This document shows positions 17,072-25,809 of a DNA stretch of 44,675 nt, one piece after another (within the stretch, counting starts at the first letter, position 1; every line of letters starts with the position of its first letter). The translations under genes were made by a program, and so were the position numbers. The notes below the pieces were generated by a model, which saw only the letters and a list, made by a program, of their open reading frames with translations, was not told the DNA's origin and searched no databases. Origin of the DNA: Ectothiorhodospiraceae bacterium (GTDB lineage: Bacteria; Pseudomonadota; Gammaproteobacteria; Nitrococcales; Aquisalimonadaceae); the NCBI GenBank assembly GCA_003565775.1, contig PXAT01000106.1, positions 1 to 44,675 of the forward strand, in the 5' to 3' direction.

Positions 17072-17479
17072 CTAAAGCTGCCCGACCCAGCGCTCGTTCT
17101 CCCGGGTGAAGCGGATACCCACGGGCATTTCCTTGCCGTCGGCGAAAATCAGTCGGCCATCCACCATGACTTCGGTTTCGCCCCATTCGTCTTCCCGGTC
17201 GATCTGGACCTCTTCCAGCCTGCCGTGACTCTCTATGTGGTCCGAAACGTTACGCGCCATCATGTAATAGGCGCCGCCGCGAAAGGTGTCACCGAGGGCG
17301 CCGTCGGGCGCCAGAGCTTCCAGAGCACGGTCGGTATTGCCGCGACCGAGCTCGGTGAAGAATTCTTGGTAACTCTCAGCCGGACTGAGGTCGCGCCGCG
17401 AGTCGCTGTCGCCGCAACCTGCGAGCAGGGCAGCCAGCAGTAGAAGCAGGGCGCAACGGAGAGGGGGGATCAAGCGCAT
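17072..17479 (-). CDS. small lipoprotein of unknown function (NTF2-like)
   Basis: A 135-residue lipoprotein: hydrophobic signal with lipobox LLAGC (Cys22), then a domain whose pattern (SYQEFFTELGRGNTDRALEA, then VDGRLIFADGKEMPVGIRFT) resembles DUF4878/NTF2-like lumazine-binding folds. Such domains are often accessory or ligand-binding; no function is claimed. AGGGAG lies six bases before the ATG. Located just downstream of acpH on the same strand. Confidence 0.75.
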   Translation of the reverse strand: MRLIPPLRCALLLLLAALLAGCGDSDSRRDLSPAESYQEFFTELGRGNTDRALEALAPDGALGDTFRGGAYYMMARNVSDHIESHGRLEEVQIDREDEWGETEVMVDGRLIFADGKEMPVGIRFTRENERWVGQL

Positions 17480-17520
17480 GAGAGACTCCCTTTTGCCAAG
17501 GCAACCGTCTGTGGTCGAGT

Positions 17521-18114
17521 CTAGCCCAAGTGGGCAGGATTCCGGGCAGGCAGGGCGTCACGAAGGTCGCGCATGACCGCGTGGTGCAGCGGACGTAACG
17601 CCGGCAGAGCGGCCCGCAGTTCGGTTTCGGTGCCACGCAGGCCGATATCGCGGCTGAGTCGGTTGGCGATGCGATCCAGGGCAGCCGCTACATGGGCGGG
17701 ATCCCGGTAGCGGAGCAACCAGCGTCGGCGCACCATCGAATCGAGCGTCGGTTGCGCAGCCCGGGGCCAGTATTCCTGGGTGCTCGCCAGGTCGGCATAG
17801 CAGTCGTCGAGAAATCCTGTCAGCGATTGCGAGGCGAAATCCGGCCAGTGACGTATCAGCAGATGGTCGAACGCCATGTCGAGGATGATCGGCACGGCGC
17901 GTCGGCGGGCGGGATGGAACAGGCGGTGGCAGTGACGCAGCGCGGGGTGCTGATCGGTTCGGCTGTCCACCCAGCGATGCCGCCGAATGCCATCGATCAT
18001 GTCGCATGGCAGGTCAAGATTCTCGATCCGGCCCTTGATCCAGTCACCGGCCAGGTTGCCCAGCCGGTGCAGCGGTGCATCATCGGCAAAATAGAGATGC
18101 GCCAGATAGTTCAA
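17521..18114 (-). CDS. acpH: acyl carrier protein phosphodiesterase AcpH
   Basis: A 197-residue HD-like hydrolase that removes the 4'-phosphopantetheine arm from holo-ACP, giving apo-ACP. The N-terminus MNYLAHLYFADDA followed by GNLAGDWIKGR is diagnostic, as are the HRWVDS and MAFDHLL segments. The start is a TTG, eight bases downstream of the rhlB stop, so it is probably cotranscribed with rhlB. Confidence 0.9.
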   Translation of the reverse strand: MNYLAHLYFADDAPLHRLGNLAGDWIKGRIENLDLPCDMIDGIRRHRWVDSRTDQHPALRHCHRLFHPARRRAVPIILDMAFDHLLIRHWPDFASQSLTGFLDDCYADLASTQEYWPRAAQPTLDSMVRRRWLLRYRDPAHVAAALDRIANRLSRDIGLRGTETELRAALPALRPLHHAVMRDLRDALPARNPAHLG

Positions 18115-18122
18115 GCCCGCAC

Positions 18123-19391
18123 TCAGTCGGCGTTGGCGACCGGACGTCGTCCACCCCGCCGACCGTTGCCGCCCCGACCGCGAGGCGACGGGTTGCGGCG
18201 CGCGATGCGTTTCGGCGCATCCGGCGTCACCATCCAGGCCGGATCCGCGACTTCCGTGGGGATTTTCTGGTCGATGTAGGCCTCGATGTCAGGCAACGAG
18301 TAGACGTACTCGTCGCAGGCCAGGCTGATGGCATCGCCGCTGGCGCCGGCGCGTGCGGTCCGGCCGATACGGTGGACGTAGTCCTCGGCCTCCTGGGGCA
18401 GGTCGAAGTTGACCACATGACTCACTTCCGGGATGTGCAGCCCGCGCGCAGCCACATCGGTCGCCACCAGGATCGGCAGATCGCCATCCTGGAAACGCTT
18501 GAGCAGTGCCTCTCGCTTGGTCTGGGGGATATCCCCGGAGATCACCTCGGCATCGAATCCGTTACCCAGCAGGTAGCCGGTGACGTGGTCGGCACCGCGT
18601 TTGGTGTTGACGAAGACGATGGTGCGGTTCATCTCGTGTGCCCGGAACAGGCCGATGAGCAACGGTATCTTGTCTTCCTTGGCAACATGGAAGAGACGCT
18701 GATTGACGTTGTCGGCGGTGACCTGTTCGGTCTCGATGCGCACGATCTCCGGCTCGTTCATGTGCTCGTAGGCGAGTTCCATCACCCGATGCGACAAGGT
18801 CGCCGAATACAGCATGTTGATGCGCTTCTCGGGTGGCGGCATGCGTCGCAGCAGATAGCGGATGTCGTTGATGAAACCGAGATCGAACATCCGGTCCGCC
18901 TCGTCCAGCACCACGACTTCGATCGCGTCGAGCCGGAATACGCCCTGCTTGTAGAAGTCGATGATCCGGCCCGGGGTGCCGATGATGATGTCGGCGCCAT
19001 CTTCCAGTTGCTTGCGCTGCGATTCGTAGCCGGTGCCACCGTAGACCGCGACCCGGTTAAGCCCGGTGAAACGTCCCAGGAGTTCCGCATCCTTGTGGAT
19101 CTGCAGCGCCAGTTCGCGCGTTGGCGCCAGGATCAGCGCCCAGGGTCCGACCTTGCCTTCCTCGACCGGGGTTTCCATCAGGTGATGCATGGTCGCCAGC
19201 AGAAAGGCGGCGGACTTGCCGGTGCCGGTCTGGGCCTGACCCGCGACGTCCTTGCCCTGCAATGCCAGCGGCAGGGTTTCGGCCTGGATCGGGGTGCAGT
19301 GGGTGTAGCCGGCCTCGTCCAGGCTGTCGAGCAGCGACGGTGTCAGTGCCAGCGAACGAAAGTCGATTGTGGTCATGTGATCGTTTTCCAT
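18123..19391 (-). CDS. rhlB: ATP-dependent RNA helicase RhlB
   Basis: A 422-residue DEAD-box helicase. RhlB unwinds RNA for PNPase in the RNA degradosome. Motifs in order: Q motif in [15 protein letters not shown] (Walker A), [15 protein letters not shown] (DEAD), [17 protein letters not shown] and [10 protein letters not shown]. The [20 protein letters not shown] and [10 protein letters not shown] segments and the arginine/glycine-rich tail agree with RhlB rather than other DEAD proteins. The start may be the ATG at 19391 or the one at 19376; the latter has GGAAA upstream. Divergent from hpt. Confidence 0.93.
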   Translation of the reverse strand: MENDHMTTIDFRSLALTPSLLDSLDEAGYTHCTPIQAETLPLALQGKDVAGQAQTGTGKSAAFLLATMHHLMETPVEEGKVGPWALILAPTRELALQIHKDAELLGRFTGLNRVAVYGGTGYESQRKQLEDGADIIIGTPGRIIDFYKQGVFRLDAIEVVVLDEADRMFDLGFINDIRYLLRRMPPPEKRINMLYSATLSHRVMELAYEHMNEPEIVRIETEQVTADNVNQRLFHVAKEDKIPLLIGLFRAHEMNRTIVFVNTKRGADHVTGYLLGNGFDAEVISGDIPQTKREALLKRFQDGDLPILVATDVAARGLHIPEVSHVVNFDLPQEAEDYVHRIGRTARAGASGDAISLACDEYVYSLPDIEAYIDQKIPTEVADPAWMVTPDAPKRIARRNPSPRGRGGNGRRGGRRPVANAD

Positions 19392-19519
19392 GGCGCGAGA
19401 GATTACAGGATTTCGGCTGCCGCTGCCTCCGCGGGTGCGGGTGCAGACCGGCGGGCAGCTTTGTCATGCCGCGGGGATTGTGGTTCCATGCCGGCGGTAT
19501 CCCACGTCGAGTCGATCGT

Positions 19520-20086
19520 ATGAACCCCGAACATCTTGCCGCTGTTCTGAACCGATCCGAGGTGATCCATGAACCGGCAACCGTGACCGCCGCGATTGAG
19601 CGACTCGCCGACACCGTTTCCGCGGATTACCGCAGCCGCAACCCGCTGGTGCTCAGCATCATGATCGGTGGTCTGGTGTTCTCCGGGCGCCTGCTATCGC
19701 GGATCGATATCCCGCTGACCGTCGATTACCTGCATGCCAGTCGCTATCGGGGTGAAACCAGCGGTGGCGAAGCCTTGCACTGGCTCGCGCGCCCCAGCAG
19801 CCCACTGGCCGGTCGATCGGTGCTGATTCTTGATGACATCCTGGATGAGGGTCATACCCTGCGTGGCATTGTCGATTTCTGCCGCGCACAGGGTGCCGCG
19901 GATGTGGCGACCGCGGTCCTCGTGAAAAAGCGGCATGACCGCTGTGTTGAGGGGGTTCACGCCGATTACGTCGGTCTCGAGGTGCCCGACCGGTACGTGT
20001 TCGGTGCCGGCATGGACTACAAGGACTATCTGCGGAATCTGCCGGGGATCCACGCCCTGGCGGCCGCAGACGAGGAGCGAGCATGA
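19520..20086 (+). CDS. hpt: hypoxanthine-guanine phosphoribosyltransferase
   Basis: A 188-residue purine salvage enzyme that makes IMP or GMP from hypoxanthine or guanine and PRPP. The PRPP loop LILDDILDEGHTL is at residues 102-114, and GGLVFSGRL and DYLHASRYRGET match the hypoxanthine PRTase fold. The ATG at 19520 is the only start consistent with the family; the longer frame runs back into rhlB. It overlaps the next gene in ATGA. Together they salvage purine from methylthioadenosine: the phosphorylase releases hypoxanthine, which this enzyme reuses. Confidence 0.92.
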   Translation: MNPEHLAAVLNRSEVIHEPATVTAAIERLADTVSADYRSRNPLVLSIMIGGLVFSGRLLSRIDIPLTVDYLHASRYRGETSGGEALHWLARPSSPLAGRSVLILDDILDEGHTLRGIVDFCRAQGAADVATAVLVKKRHDRCVEGVHADYVGLEVPDRYVFGAGMDYKDYLRNLPGIHALAAADEERA

Positions 20087-20820
20087 GCGTTGCGATTATC
20101 GGCGGCACCGGGCTGACCAGTCTGCGAAATCTGGAAATTACCCACCGCGAGGTGGTCAACACACCCTATGGTGAGCCATCGGGACCGGTTACCCACGGCC
20201 TGCTTGAAGGCCACCAGGTGATGTTCCTGGCGCGACACGGCTACGGCCACACGATTCCGCCGCATCGGGTCAATTACCGCGCCAACCTCTGGGCGCTGCG
20301 CAATCTCGGGGTCGATCGCCTGATTGCGGTGGCCGCCGTCGGCGGTATCGCCGAGGAGATGCCGCCCGGGGCTCTGGCGATCCCCGATCAGATCATCGAT
20401 TACACCTGGGGCCGCCATCACACGCTGTTCGAAGACGATCTGACCCACGTCACGCATATCGATTTCAGCCATCCTTACGAGCCTGCGCTGCGCCGGGAGC
20501 TGCTGCAGGGCGCCGAACGGGGAAGTATCCCGGTCATGCCCGCCGGAACCTATGGCGCGACCCAGGGCCCGCGGCTCGAGACCGCCGCAGAAATCCGCCG
20601 CCTGCGCCGGGACGGCTGTGACATGGTCGGGATGACCGGAATGCCGGAAGCGGCGCTGGCGCGCGAACTGGATATCCGATATGCCGCCGTCGCGGTTTGC
20701 GCCAACTGGGCCGCCGGGCTCGGCGGCGACAGCATTTCGATGGACGACATCGACCAGACGCTGAAAGCCGCCATGGAACAGGTCCGGCACTTGCTGGCTG
20801 AGGTCATCCCGGCGCTCTAG
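20083..20820 (+). CDS. S-methyl-5'-thioinosine phosphorylase (MTA phosphorylase family)
   Basis: A 245-residue purine nucleoside phosphorylase-fold enzyme. It begins AIIGGTGLT and carries FLARHGYGHTIPPHRVNYRAN, the phosphate and substrate region, plus GMTGMPEAALAREL. The match to Pseudomonas PA3004-type enzymes, which cleave methylthioinosine (made by deamination of MTA) to hypoxanthine, is good. An MTA phosphorylase activity cannot be excluded from sequence alone. Cotranscribed with hpt, which would use the hypoxanthine. Its TAG stop is the first part of a repeat-like sequence. Confidence 0.87.
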   Translation: MSVAIIGGTGLTSLRNLEITHREVVNTPYGEPSGPVTHGLLEGHQVMFLARHGYGHTIPPHRVNYRANLWALRNLGVDRLIAVAAVGGIAEEMPPGALAIPDQIIDYTWGRHHTLFEDDLTHVTHIDFSHPYEPALRRELLQGAERGSIPVMPAGTYGATQGPRLETAAEIRRLRRDGCDMVGMTGMPEAALARELDIRYAAVAVCANWAAGLGGDSISMDDIDQTLKAAMEQVRHLLAEVIPAL

Positions 20821-20843
20821 GGAAGCTCCGATCTATTCGCGCT
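20818..20843 (+). repeat. possible solo end of the inverted-repeat family (R4), weak
   Basis: TAGGGAAGC then GATCTATTCGCGC resembles the left end of the element family at 25550, with mismatches. The TAG is the stop codon of the phosphorylase gene. Partner end not found. Confidence 0.35.
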
Positions 20844-20884
20844 TTTCCCTCCGGGCTCGGTTTGTTGTCTCCCTGCACCGTCCC

Positions 20885-23800
20885 TCAGGCGGCCTCGCGA
20901 AGCCGCAGGGACTGGATCAGTTCTCGGGCCAGGCTGAAGCGGCTGTCGGCGTCGGGTAGTGTCTGCAGCACTTTCAGTTTTTCCTGACCCTCGAGGCGGA
21001 AGCTTGCCGGTGAGCCCTGCACCAGTTGCACCAGGGCGCCGGGATCGACCCTCGCTTCCGCACCGAACACGATCTGGCCACCGGATTCGCCCAGCTCGAT
21101 CCGCTTCAGACCCAGTGGTTCCGCCTGCAGCTTGAGCTCGGTGACGCGGAACAGGTTCTTCGCCGCGTCCGGCAACAGCCCGAAGCGGTCGATCATCTCC
21201 ACCTGAAGATCCCGCAGGGCATCCCGGTCCTCGGCATTGGCGATGCGCTTGTACAGCACCAGCCGTGTGTGAACATCGGGCAGATAATCCTCGGGCAGCA
21301 GCGCCGGGATGCGCAGTTCCACTTCGGTGCCCTGGTGGAGGGGCCGATCCAGAGCCGGTTCGCGGCCGTCTTTCAGGTCCTTCACCGCCCGCTCCAGCAG
21401 ATCGTTGTACAGCGTGAAGCCGACCTCGCTGATCTGCCCGCTCTGTTCCGCACCCAGCAGCTCACCGGCACCGCGGATTTCCAGATCATGACTGGCAAGG
21501 GTAAAGCCCACGCCGAGGTCCTCGTGGGCCGCCAGGGCGTCCAGCCGCTTGGCGGCATCGGCAGTGATGGAACGTCGTGGCGGCGAGACCAGATAGGCAT
21601 AGGCGCGGTGATGCGAGCGCCCGACACGGCCGCGCATCTGGTGCAGCTGAGCCAGCCCGAAACGGTCGGCCCGGTTGATGATGATGGTGTTGGCCGTGGG
21701 CACGTCGATGCCGGACTCGATGATCGTGCTGCACACCAGGACGTTGTGGCGCTGGTGATAGAAATCCAGCATGGCCTGTTCGAGCTCGCGTTCCGGCAAC
21801 TGGCCGTGGGCGATGCCGATCCGCGCCTGGGGAACCAGCGCCTGTAACTCTTCTGCTGCGCGATCAATGCTTTTCACGTCATTATGCAGAAAATACACCT
21901 GACCGCCGCGCTTGAGTTCGCGCAGACAGGCTTCCTGGATCAGCGCGTCGTTCCACTCCGAGACGAAGGTTTTCACGGCCAACCGGCGGGCGGGCGGCGT
22001 GGTGATAACCGACAGGTCGCGCATGCCGGACAGCGCCATGTTCAGCGTGCGCGGGATCGGCGTTGCGGTGAGTGTCAGCAGATCGACCTCGGCGCGCAAT
22101 TGCTTGAGTCGTTCCTTGTGCTGAACGCCGAAGCGGTGCTCCTCGTCGATGATCACCAGGCCGAGGTTGCTGGACTTGAGATCGCTCTGCAGCAGTTTGT
22201 GGGTGCCGATGACGATATCCAGCGTGCCGGACTCGAATTCGCGGATCGAGGTCTGCTGGGCCTTGGCACCGCCGAAGCGCGAGAGCAGGCCGATTCGCAC
22301 CGGCCAGTCGGCGAAGCGGTCCCGGAAATTCTGATAGTGCTGCTGGGCGAGGAGGGTGGTCGGCACCAGGATCGCGACCTGATAGCCACCCTGCACGGCA
22401 ACGAAGGCGGCGCGCATGGCGACCTCGGTCTTGCCGAAGCCGACATCGCCGCAGACCACCCGATCCATCGGCTGGCCGGATGCGAGGTCACGGATCACGG
22501 CATCGATGGCGTCCTGCTGGTCCGGGGTCTCCTCGAACGGGAAGGCCGCGGCAAAAGCGGCGTATTCCTCGACGCCGGCCGTGATTGCGGTGCCCTCGCG
22601 GGCCGCCCGGCGGGCATACAGGTCGAGCAGTTCCGCCGCCACGTCGCGCACCTTCTCGGCGGCCCGGCGCTTGGCCTTTTCCCAGCGGTCACTGCCCAGG
22701 CGATGCAGCGGTGCATGATCCTCATCGGCGCCGCTGTAGCGGCTGATCAGTTGCAACGCCGCCACCGGCACGTAGAGCTTGTCGCCGCCGGCGTATTCCA
22801 GGGTCAGGAACTCGGTGGGGTATTCGCCGACGTCCAGCGTCTGCAGGCCGCGATACCGGCCGACGCCATGATCCTCGTGCACCACCGGAGCACCGATGCG
22901 CAGGTCATTGAGATCGCGAAGGATCAGCGCCGGATCCCGATCCTGACGACGGCGCCGGCGGCGTTGCTGGGCACGATTGCCCGACAGGGCGGCTTCGGTA
23001 ACCAGCGCCAGATCGCTCTGCGGCAGAACCCCGCCGCGCTCCATCGGCGAGATGGTGATGCCGACCGGCTCACCGGATTCTAGGAAGGTCTGCCAGCCGG
23101 GGTACTCACGTGGGCGGACATCCTGACGGTCCAGGCTTTCCAGTAACGCCTCTCGATGTCCGGCGGTCTCGGCGACGAACAGCACGCGCCGCTGCTGAGC
23201 CTTGAGCCAGGGCCCGACCGGTTGCCGCTCGTCGCCGTCGCGCACGATGAGCCCGAGCGCCGGCAACGGTTCGGTGACGAAACGCACCTGGTCCGGATCC
23301 GGTCCGCGTGCCAGCGCCTCCGCGGTCTCGCTGTTGCTCCGGATGGAGCGATTGGCGGTGATCCGGGCCTGGATTTCGCCCGGCTCCACGAACAACTGTT
23401 CCGGCGCCAGCAGCGGGCGTTCCTGATCATGCCGGCGCTGTTCGTAGCGTTCCGCGATCTCCAGCCACAGGGCGTCCGCGGCCGGTATTACGCCTTCATC
23501 CACATGTACCAGGATGTCGGACGGGAGATAGTCGAAGAGGGTCGCGGTTCCCTCGAAGAACAGCGGCAGATAGTACTCGATGCCGCTGGGCATGATGCCG
23601 TCGCTGACCTCGCGATAGATCAGGCTGCGGGTGGGATCGCCCTCGAAGGTGGCCCGAAAGGCCTGGCGGAAACGAGCAATGGCGGCTTCGTCCACCGGGA
23701 ACTCCCGGCCCGGCAGCAGCTCGATGCGATCGACACGGGTGTCACTGATCTGGGTTTCCGGGTCGAACAGGCGGATGGTCTCGATTTCGTCGTCGAACAG

Positions 23801-24373
23801 ATCGATCCGGTAGGGCTTGTCGCTGCCCATCGGAAACAGGTCGAGCAGGGCGCCGCGCACCGCGAACTCGCCGTGCTCGCCGACCTCCGGGACGCAGCGG
23901 TAACCGGCTTCCTCGAGACGCCGCCGGGTAAGATCGACATCGAGGCGGTCGCCGATTGTCAGATGCAGGGCGTGACCATCGAGGAAGCTGCGTGGTGCCA
24001 GCCGTTGCAGCAGGGTGCCCACCGGTACGATCAGAACGCCGTCGCGGCGCTCGGGGAGCCGGGCCAGGGTCGCCAGGCGCTGGGACACGATATCCTGGTG
24101 TGGCGAAAATACGTCGTAGGGCAGCGTTTCCCAGTCCGGAAACACCAGAATGCGGTCGCCGTGTTCACCACTGAAAAACCGTAATTCGGTCTCCAGCCGC
24201 TGGGCATCCTGGGAACTGGCCGTCAGCGCCAGCACCAGACCCGATTGCGGATCGCTGACCGTCTGCCATAGCGCCAGCGCCCCGAGACTGCCTTCCAGGC
24301 CGGACCAGTGCAGCGCGCGGCCCGGCTTGCGCGGAAAAACCGGCGTTAACGGGTCACACCGCTCCCGGCTCAT
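20885..24373 (-). CDS. mfd: transcription-repair coupling factor Mfd
   Basis: A 1162-residue protein. Mfd removes RNA polymerase stalled at DNA lesions and recruits UvrA for excision repair. The order is complete: UvrB-like N-terminal region, RNA-polymerase-interacting region (VVHEDHGVGRYRGL), helicase motifs GDVGFGKT near residue 640 and DEEHRFGVQ near 743, the TRG motif region (QMRGRVGRS) and a C-terminal TRCF domain. The frame is open to 24415, but the ATG at 24373 overlaps the upstream stop in ATGA and gives a length close to the E. coli protein (1148). Translationally coupled to the DAHP synthase gene. Confidence 0.96.
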   Translation of the reverse strand: MSRERCDPLTPVFPRKPGRALHWSGLEGSLGALALWQTVSDPQSGLVLALTASSQDAQRLETELRFFSGEHGDRILVFPDWETLPYDVFSPHQDIVSQRLATLARLPERRDGVLIVPVGTLLQRLAPRSFLDGHALHLTIGDRLDVDLTRRRLEEAGYRCVPEVGEHGEFAVRGALLDLFPMGSDKPYRIDLFDDEIETIRLFDPETQISDTRVDRIELLPGREFPVDEAAIARFRQAFRATFEGDPTRSLIYREVSDGIMPSGIEYYLPLFFEGTATLFDYLPSDILVHVDEGVIPAADALWLEIAERYEQRRHDQERPLLAPEQLFVEPGEIQARITANRSIRSNSETAEALARGPDPDQVRFVTEPLPALGLIVRDGDERQPVGPWLKAQQRRVLFVAETAGHREALLESLDRQDVRPREYPGWQTFLESGEPVGITISPMERGGVLPQSDLALVTEAALSGNRAQQRRRRRRQDRDPALILRDLNDLRIGAPVVHEDHGVGRYRGLQTLDVGEYPTEFLTLEYAGGDKLYVPVAALQLISRYSGADEDHAPLHRLGSDRWEKAKRRAAEKVRDVAAELLDLYARRAAREGTAITAGVEEYAAFAAAFPFEETPDQQDAIDAVIRDLASGQPMDRVVCGDVGFGKTEVAMRAAFVAVQGGYQVAILVPTTLLAQQHYQNFRDRFADWPVRIGLLSRFGGAKAQQTSIREFESGTLDIVIGTHKLLQSDLKSSNLGLVIIDEEHRFGVQHKERLKQLRAEVDLLTLTATPIPRTLNMALSGMRDLSVITTPPARRLAVKTFVSEWNDALIQEACLRELKRGGQVYFLHNDVKSIDRAAEELQALVPQARIGIAHGQLPERELEQAMLDFYHQRHNVLVCSTIIESGIDVPTANTIIINRADRFGLAQLHQMRGRVGRSHHRAYAYLVSPPRRSITADAAKRLDALAAHEDLGVGFTLASHDLEIRGAGELLGAEQSGQISEVGFTLYNDLLERAVKDLKDGREPALDRPLHQGTEVELRIPALLPEDYLPDVHTRLVLYKRIANAEDRDALRDLQVEMIDRFGLLPDAAKNLFRVTELKLQAEPLGLKRIELGESGGQIVFGAEARVDPGALVQLVQGSPASFRLEGQEKLKVLQTLPDADSRFSLARELIQSLRLREAA

Positions 24374-25500
24374 TGTGCCTGCTCTGCCTGCAGCTGCCGG
24401 GCCGCGGCGCGGCAACGCTTCTGGTAGGCCTCTCGGGCGTAACCCACGTCCTCGAGGAACCAGGGCAACTCTTCCAGCGTCAGGGCCTGGGCGCCGTCCA
24501 CCAGTGCCTTCTCCGGTTCCGGGTGAAAATCCACCAGCACCATGTTGGCGCCGGCGACCACACCCTGGGCGGTAGCATGTACCAGATCGGGGATACCATC
24601 CGGCGCCCGGGTGCGAATCCCCACGGAATGCGACGGATCGATGCAGACCGGCATTCGCGTCATGCGCTTGACCGTTGGCACATGGGCGAAATCGACGAAA
24701 TTGCGATGCGGGTCGCCGAGACTGGACTTCATGCCACGCAGGCCGAAGACCACCTGACTGTTGCCTTCGCTGGCAAGGTATTCGGCAGCATTCAGCGATT
24801 CTTCCAGGGTAATGCCGAAGCCGCGCTTGAGCAGGACCGGAAACCGCGTCTGCCGGCCGACATGCTTGAGCAGTTCGAAGTTCTGGGTGTTGCGGGTGCC
24901 GATCTGCAACATCACCCCGGTGGGGTTTCCGGTCTGCTCCAGGGCCTGTGCCACTTCGTCGATATGCCGGTCATGAGTGATTTCCATGGCCACGACCCGA
25001 ATGCCGTATTTCCCTGCCAGTTCGAAGACCCAGGGCAAACAGTCTGCGCCATGACCCTGAAAGGAATAAGGATTCGTGCGCGGCTTGTAGGCCCCCATGC
25101 GAGCGCACTGTTGTCCGTTCTGCTGCAGAGCGGCGAACATCCGCTCCACGTTGGTCGGATTGTCGACGGCGCACAGCCCGGCAAACACGTGAAAGCTGTC
25201 CTGGCTGAAATTGATGCCGTTGTACTGAAAGCCGCTGGTGCGGGCATCGTCCTTGTGACGACCGAGCACCCGGTAGGCGTCGGACACGCGAATTACCCGC
25301 TGTACGCAGGGCAGTTCGCTCATCTCCGTCTCCGACAGAGCACGGGTGTCGCCGATAAGGTAGATCTCGGTCAGGGTCCGCTCCTCGCCGAAGACCTGAT
25401 GGACGCGGTGACTGACGCCCTCCAGGCCGCTCAGGTGGGTCAGCAGGCTCTGGAACTCGCTGGAGTCGGTCTCGGTGTCCGGTTGCAGAATCAGGATCAT
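24370..25500 (-). CDS. 3-deoxy-7-phosphoheptulonate (DAHP) synthase, type I-beta
   Basis: A 376-residue enzyme that makes DAHP from phosphoenolpyruvate and erythrose-4-phosphate, the first step of aromatic amino acid synthesis. The catalytic barrel has RTNPYSFQGHG, TGVMLQIGTRN, LLKRGFG and CIDPSHSVG. Residues 1-90 (MILILQPDTE, then GEERTLTEIYLIGD) look like the regulatory FeDAHP-type N-terminal domain. The ATG at 25500 has AGGAG eight bases upstream; a GTG at 25509 lies within that site. The stop overlaps mfd. A shikimate-pathway enzyme next to mfd is uncommon. Confidence 0.85.
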   Translation of the reverse strand: MILILQPDTETDSSEFQSLLTHLSGLEGVSHRVHQVFGEERTLTEIYLIGDTRALSETEMSELPCVQRVIRVSDAYRVLGRHKDDARTSGFQYNGINFSQDSFHVFAGLCAVDNPTNVERMFAALQQNGQQCARMGAYKPRTNPYSFQGHGADCLPWVFELAGKYGIRVVAMEITHDRHIDEVAQALEQTGNPTGVMLQIGTRNTQNFELLKHVGRQTRFPVLLKRGFGITLEESLNAAEYLASEGNSQVVFGLRGMKSSLGDPHRNFVDFAHVPTVKRMTRMPVCIDPSHSVGIRTRAPDGIPDLVHATAQGVVAGANMVLVDFHPEPEKALVDGAQALTLEELPWFLEDVGYAREAYQKRCRAAARQLQAEQAQ

Positions 25501-25549
25501 GGTTAACACTCCTTGTGGTCGTGCGGCACAGCGCAGGCACCGGATGAGC

Positions 25550-25809
25550 TTAGGGAAACGCTGAAGTATTCCCGCGTCTGCGCCCGAGACCGGTTTTGGT
25601 CATCTGGCAAGGCGCGTTGCCGGTTCGGTAGTGATTCTACCGGGCCGGTGGCGCAACGCCGACAGAGGCCAAAACCGGCTTGGCCTCCAGGGAAGCATGC
25701 GGCGTTGCGCTGCTTGACCGCAGAATGACTGCGGCACTGCGCAGCGCGCCTTGCCTCGGAAAAATGCAGACTCCAACGCAGGCGTGTGAATACTTCAGCG
25801 TTTCCTTAG
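25550..25809 (+). repeat. MITE-like inverted-repeat element R5 (complete, type copy)
   Basis: The most complete copy: a 252-bp core (25554-25805) with terminal inverted repeats GGAAACGCTGAAGTATTC (left) and GAATACTTCAGCGTTTCC (right), extended imperfectly by GTCTGCG/CGCAGGC. TTAG flanks both sides, as an apparent 4-bp target duplication. Inside are two hairpins: CGGTAG-TGATT-CTACCG (25626-25642), within a longer arm bounded by CCGGTTTTGG and CCAAAACCGG, and CCGCAG-AATGA-CTGCGG (25718-25734). No ORF of transposase type. Its right TTAG supplies the TAA stop of aguB. Confidence 0.9.

Noticed and set aside
21026-24184. long plus-strand ORFs opposite mfd
   Set aside because: Mirror frames of a GC-rich gene; no domain and no start signals.
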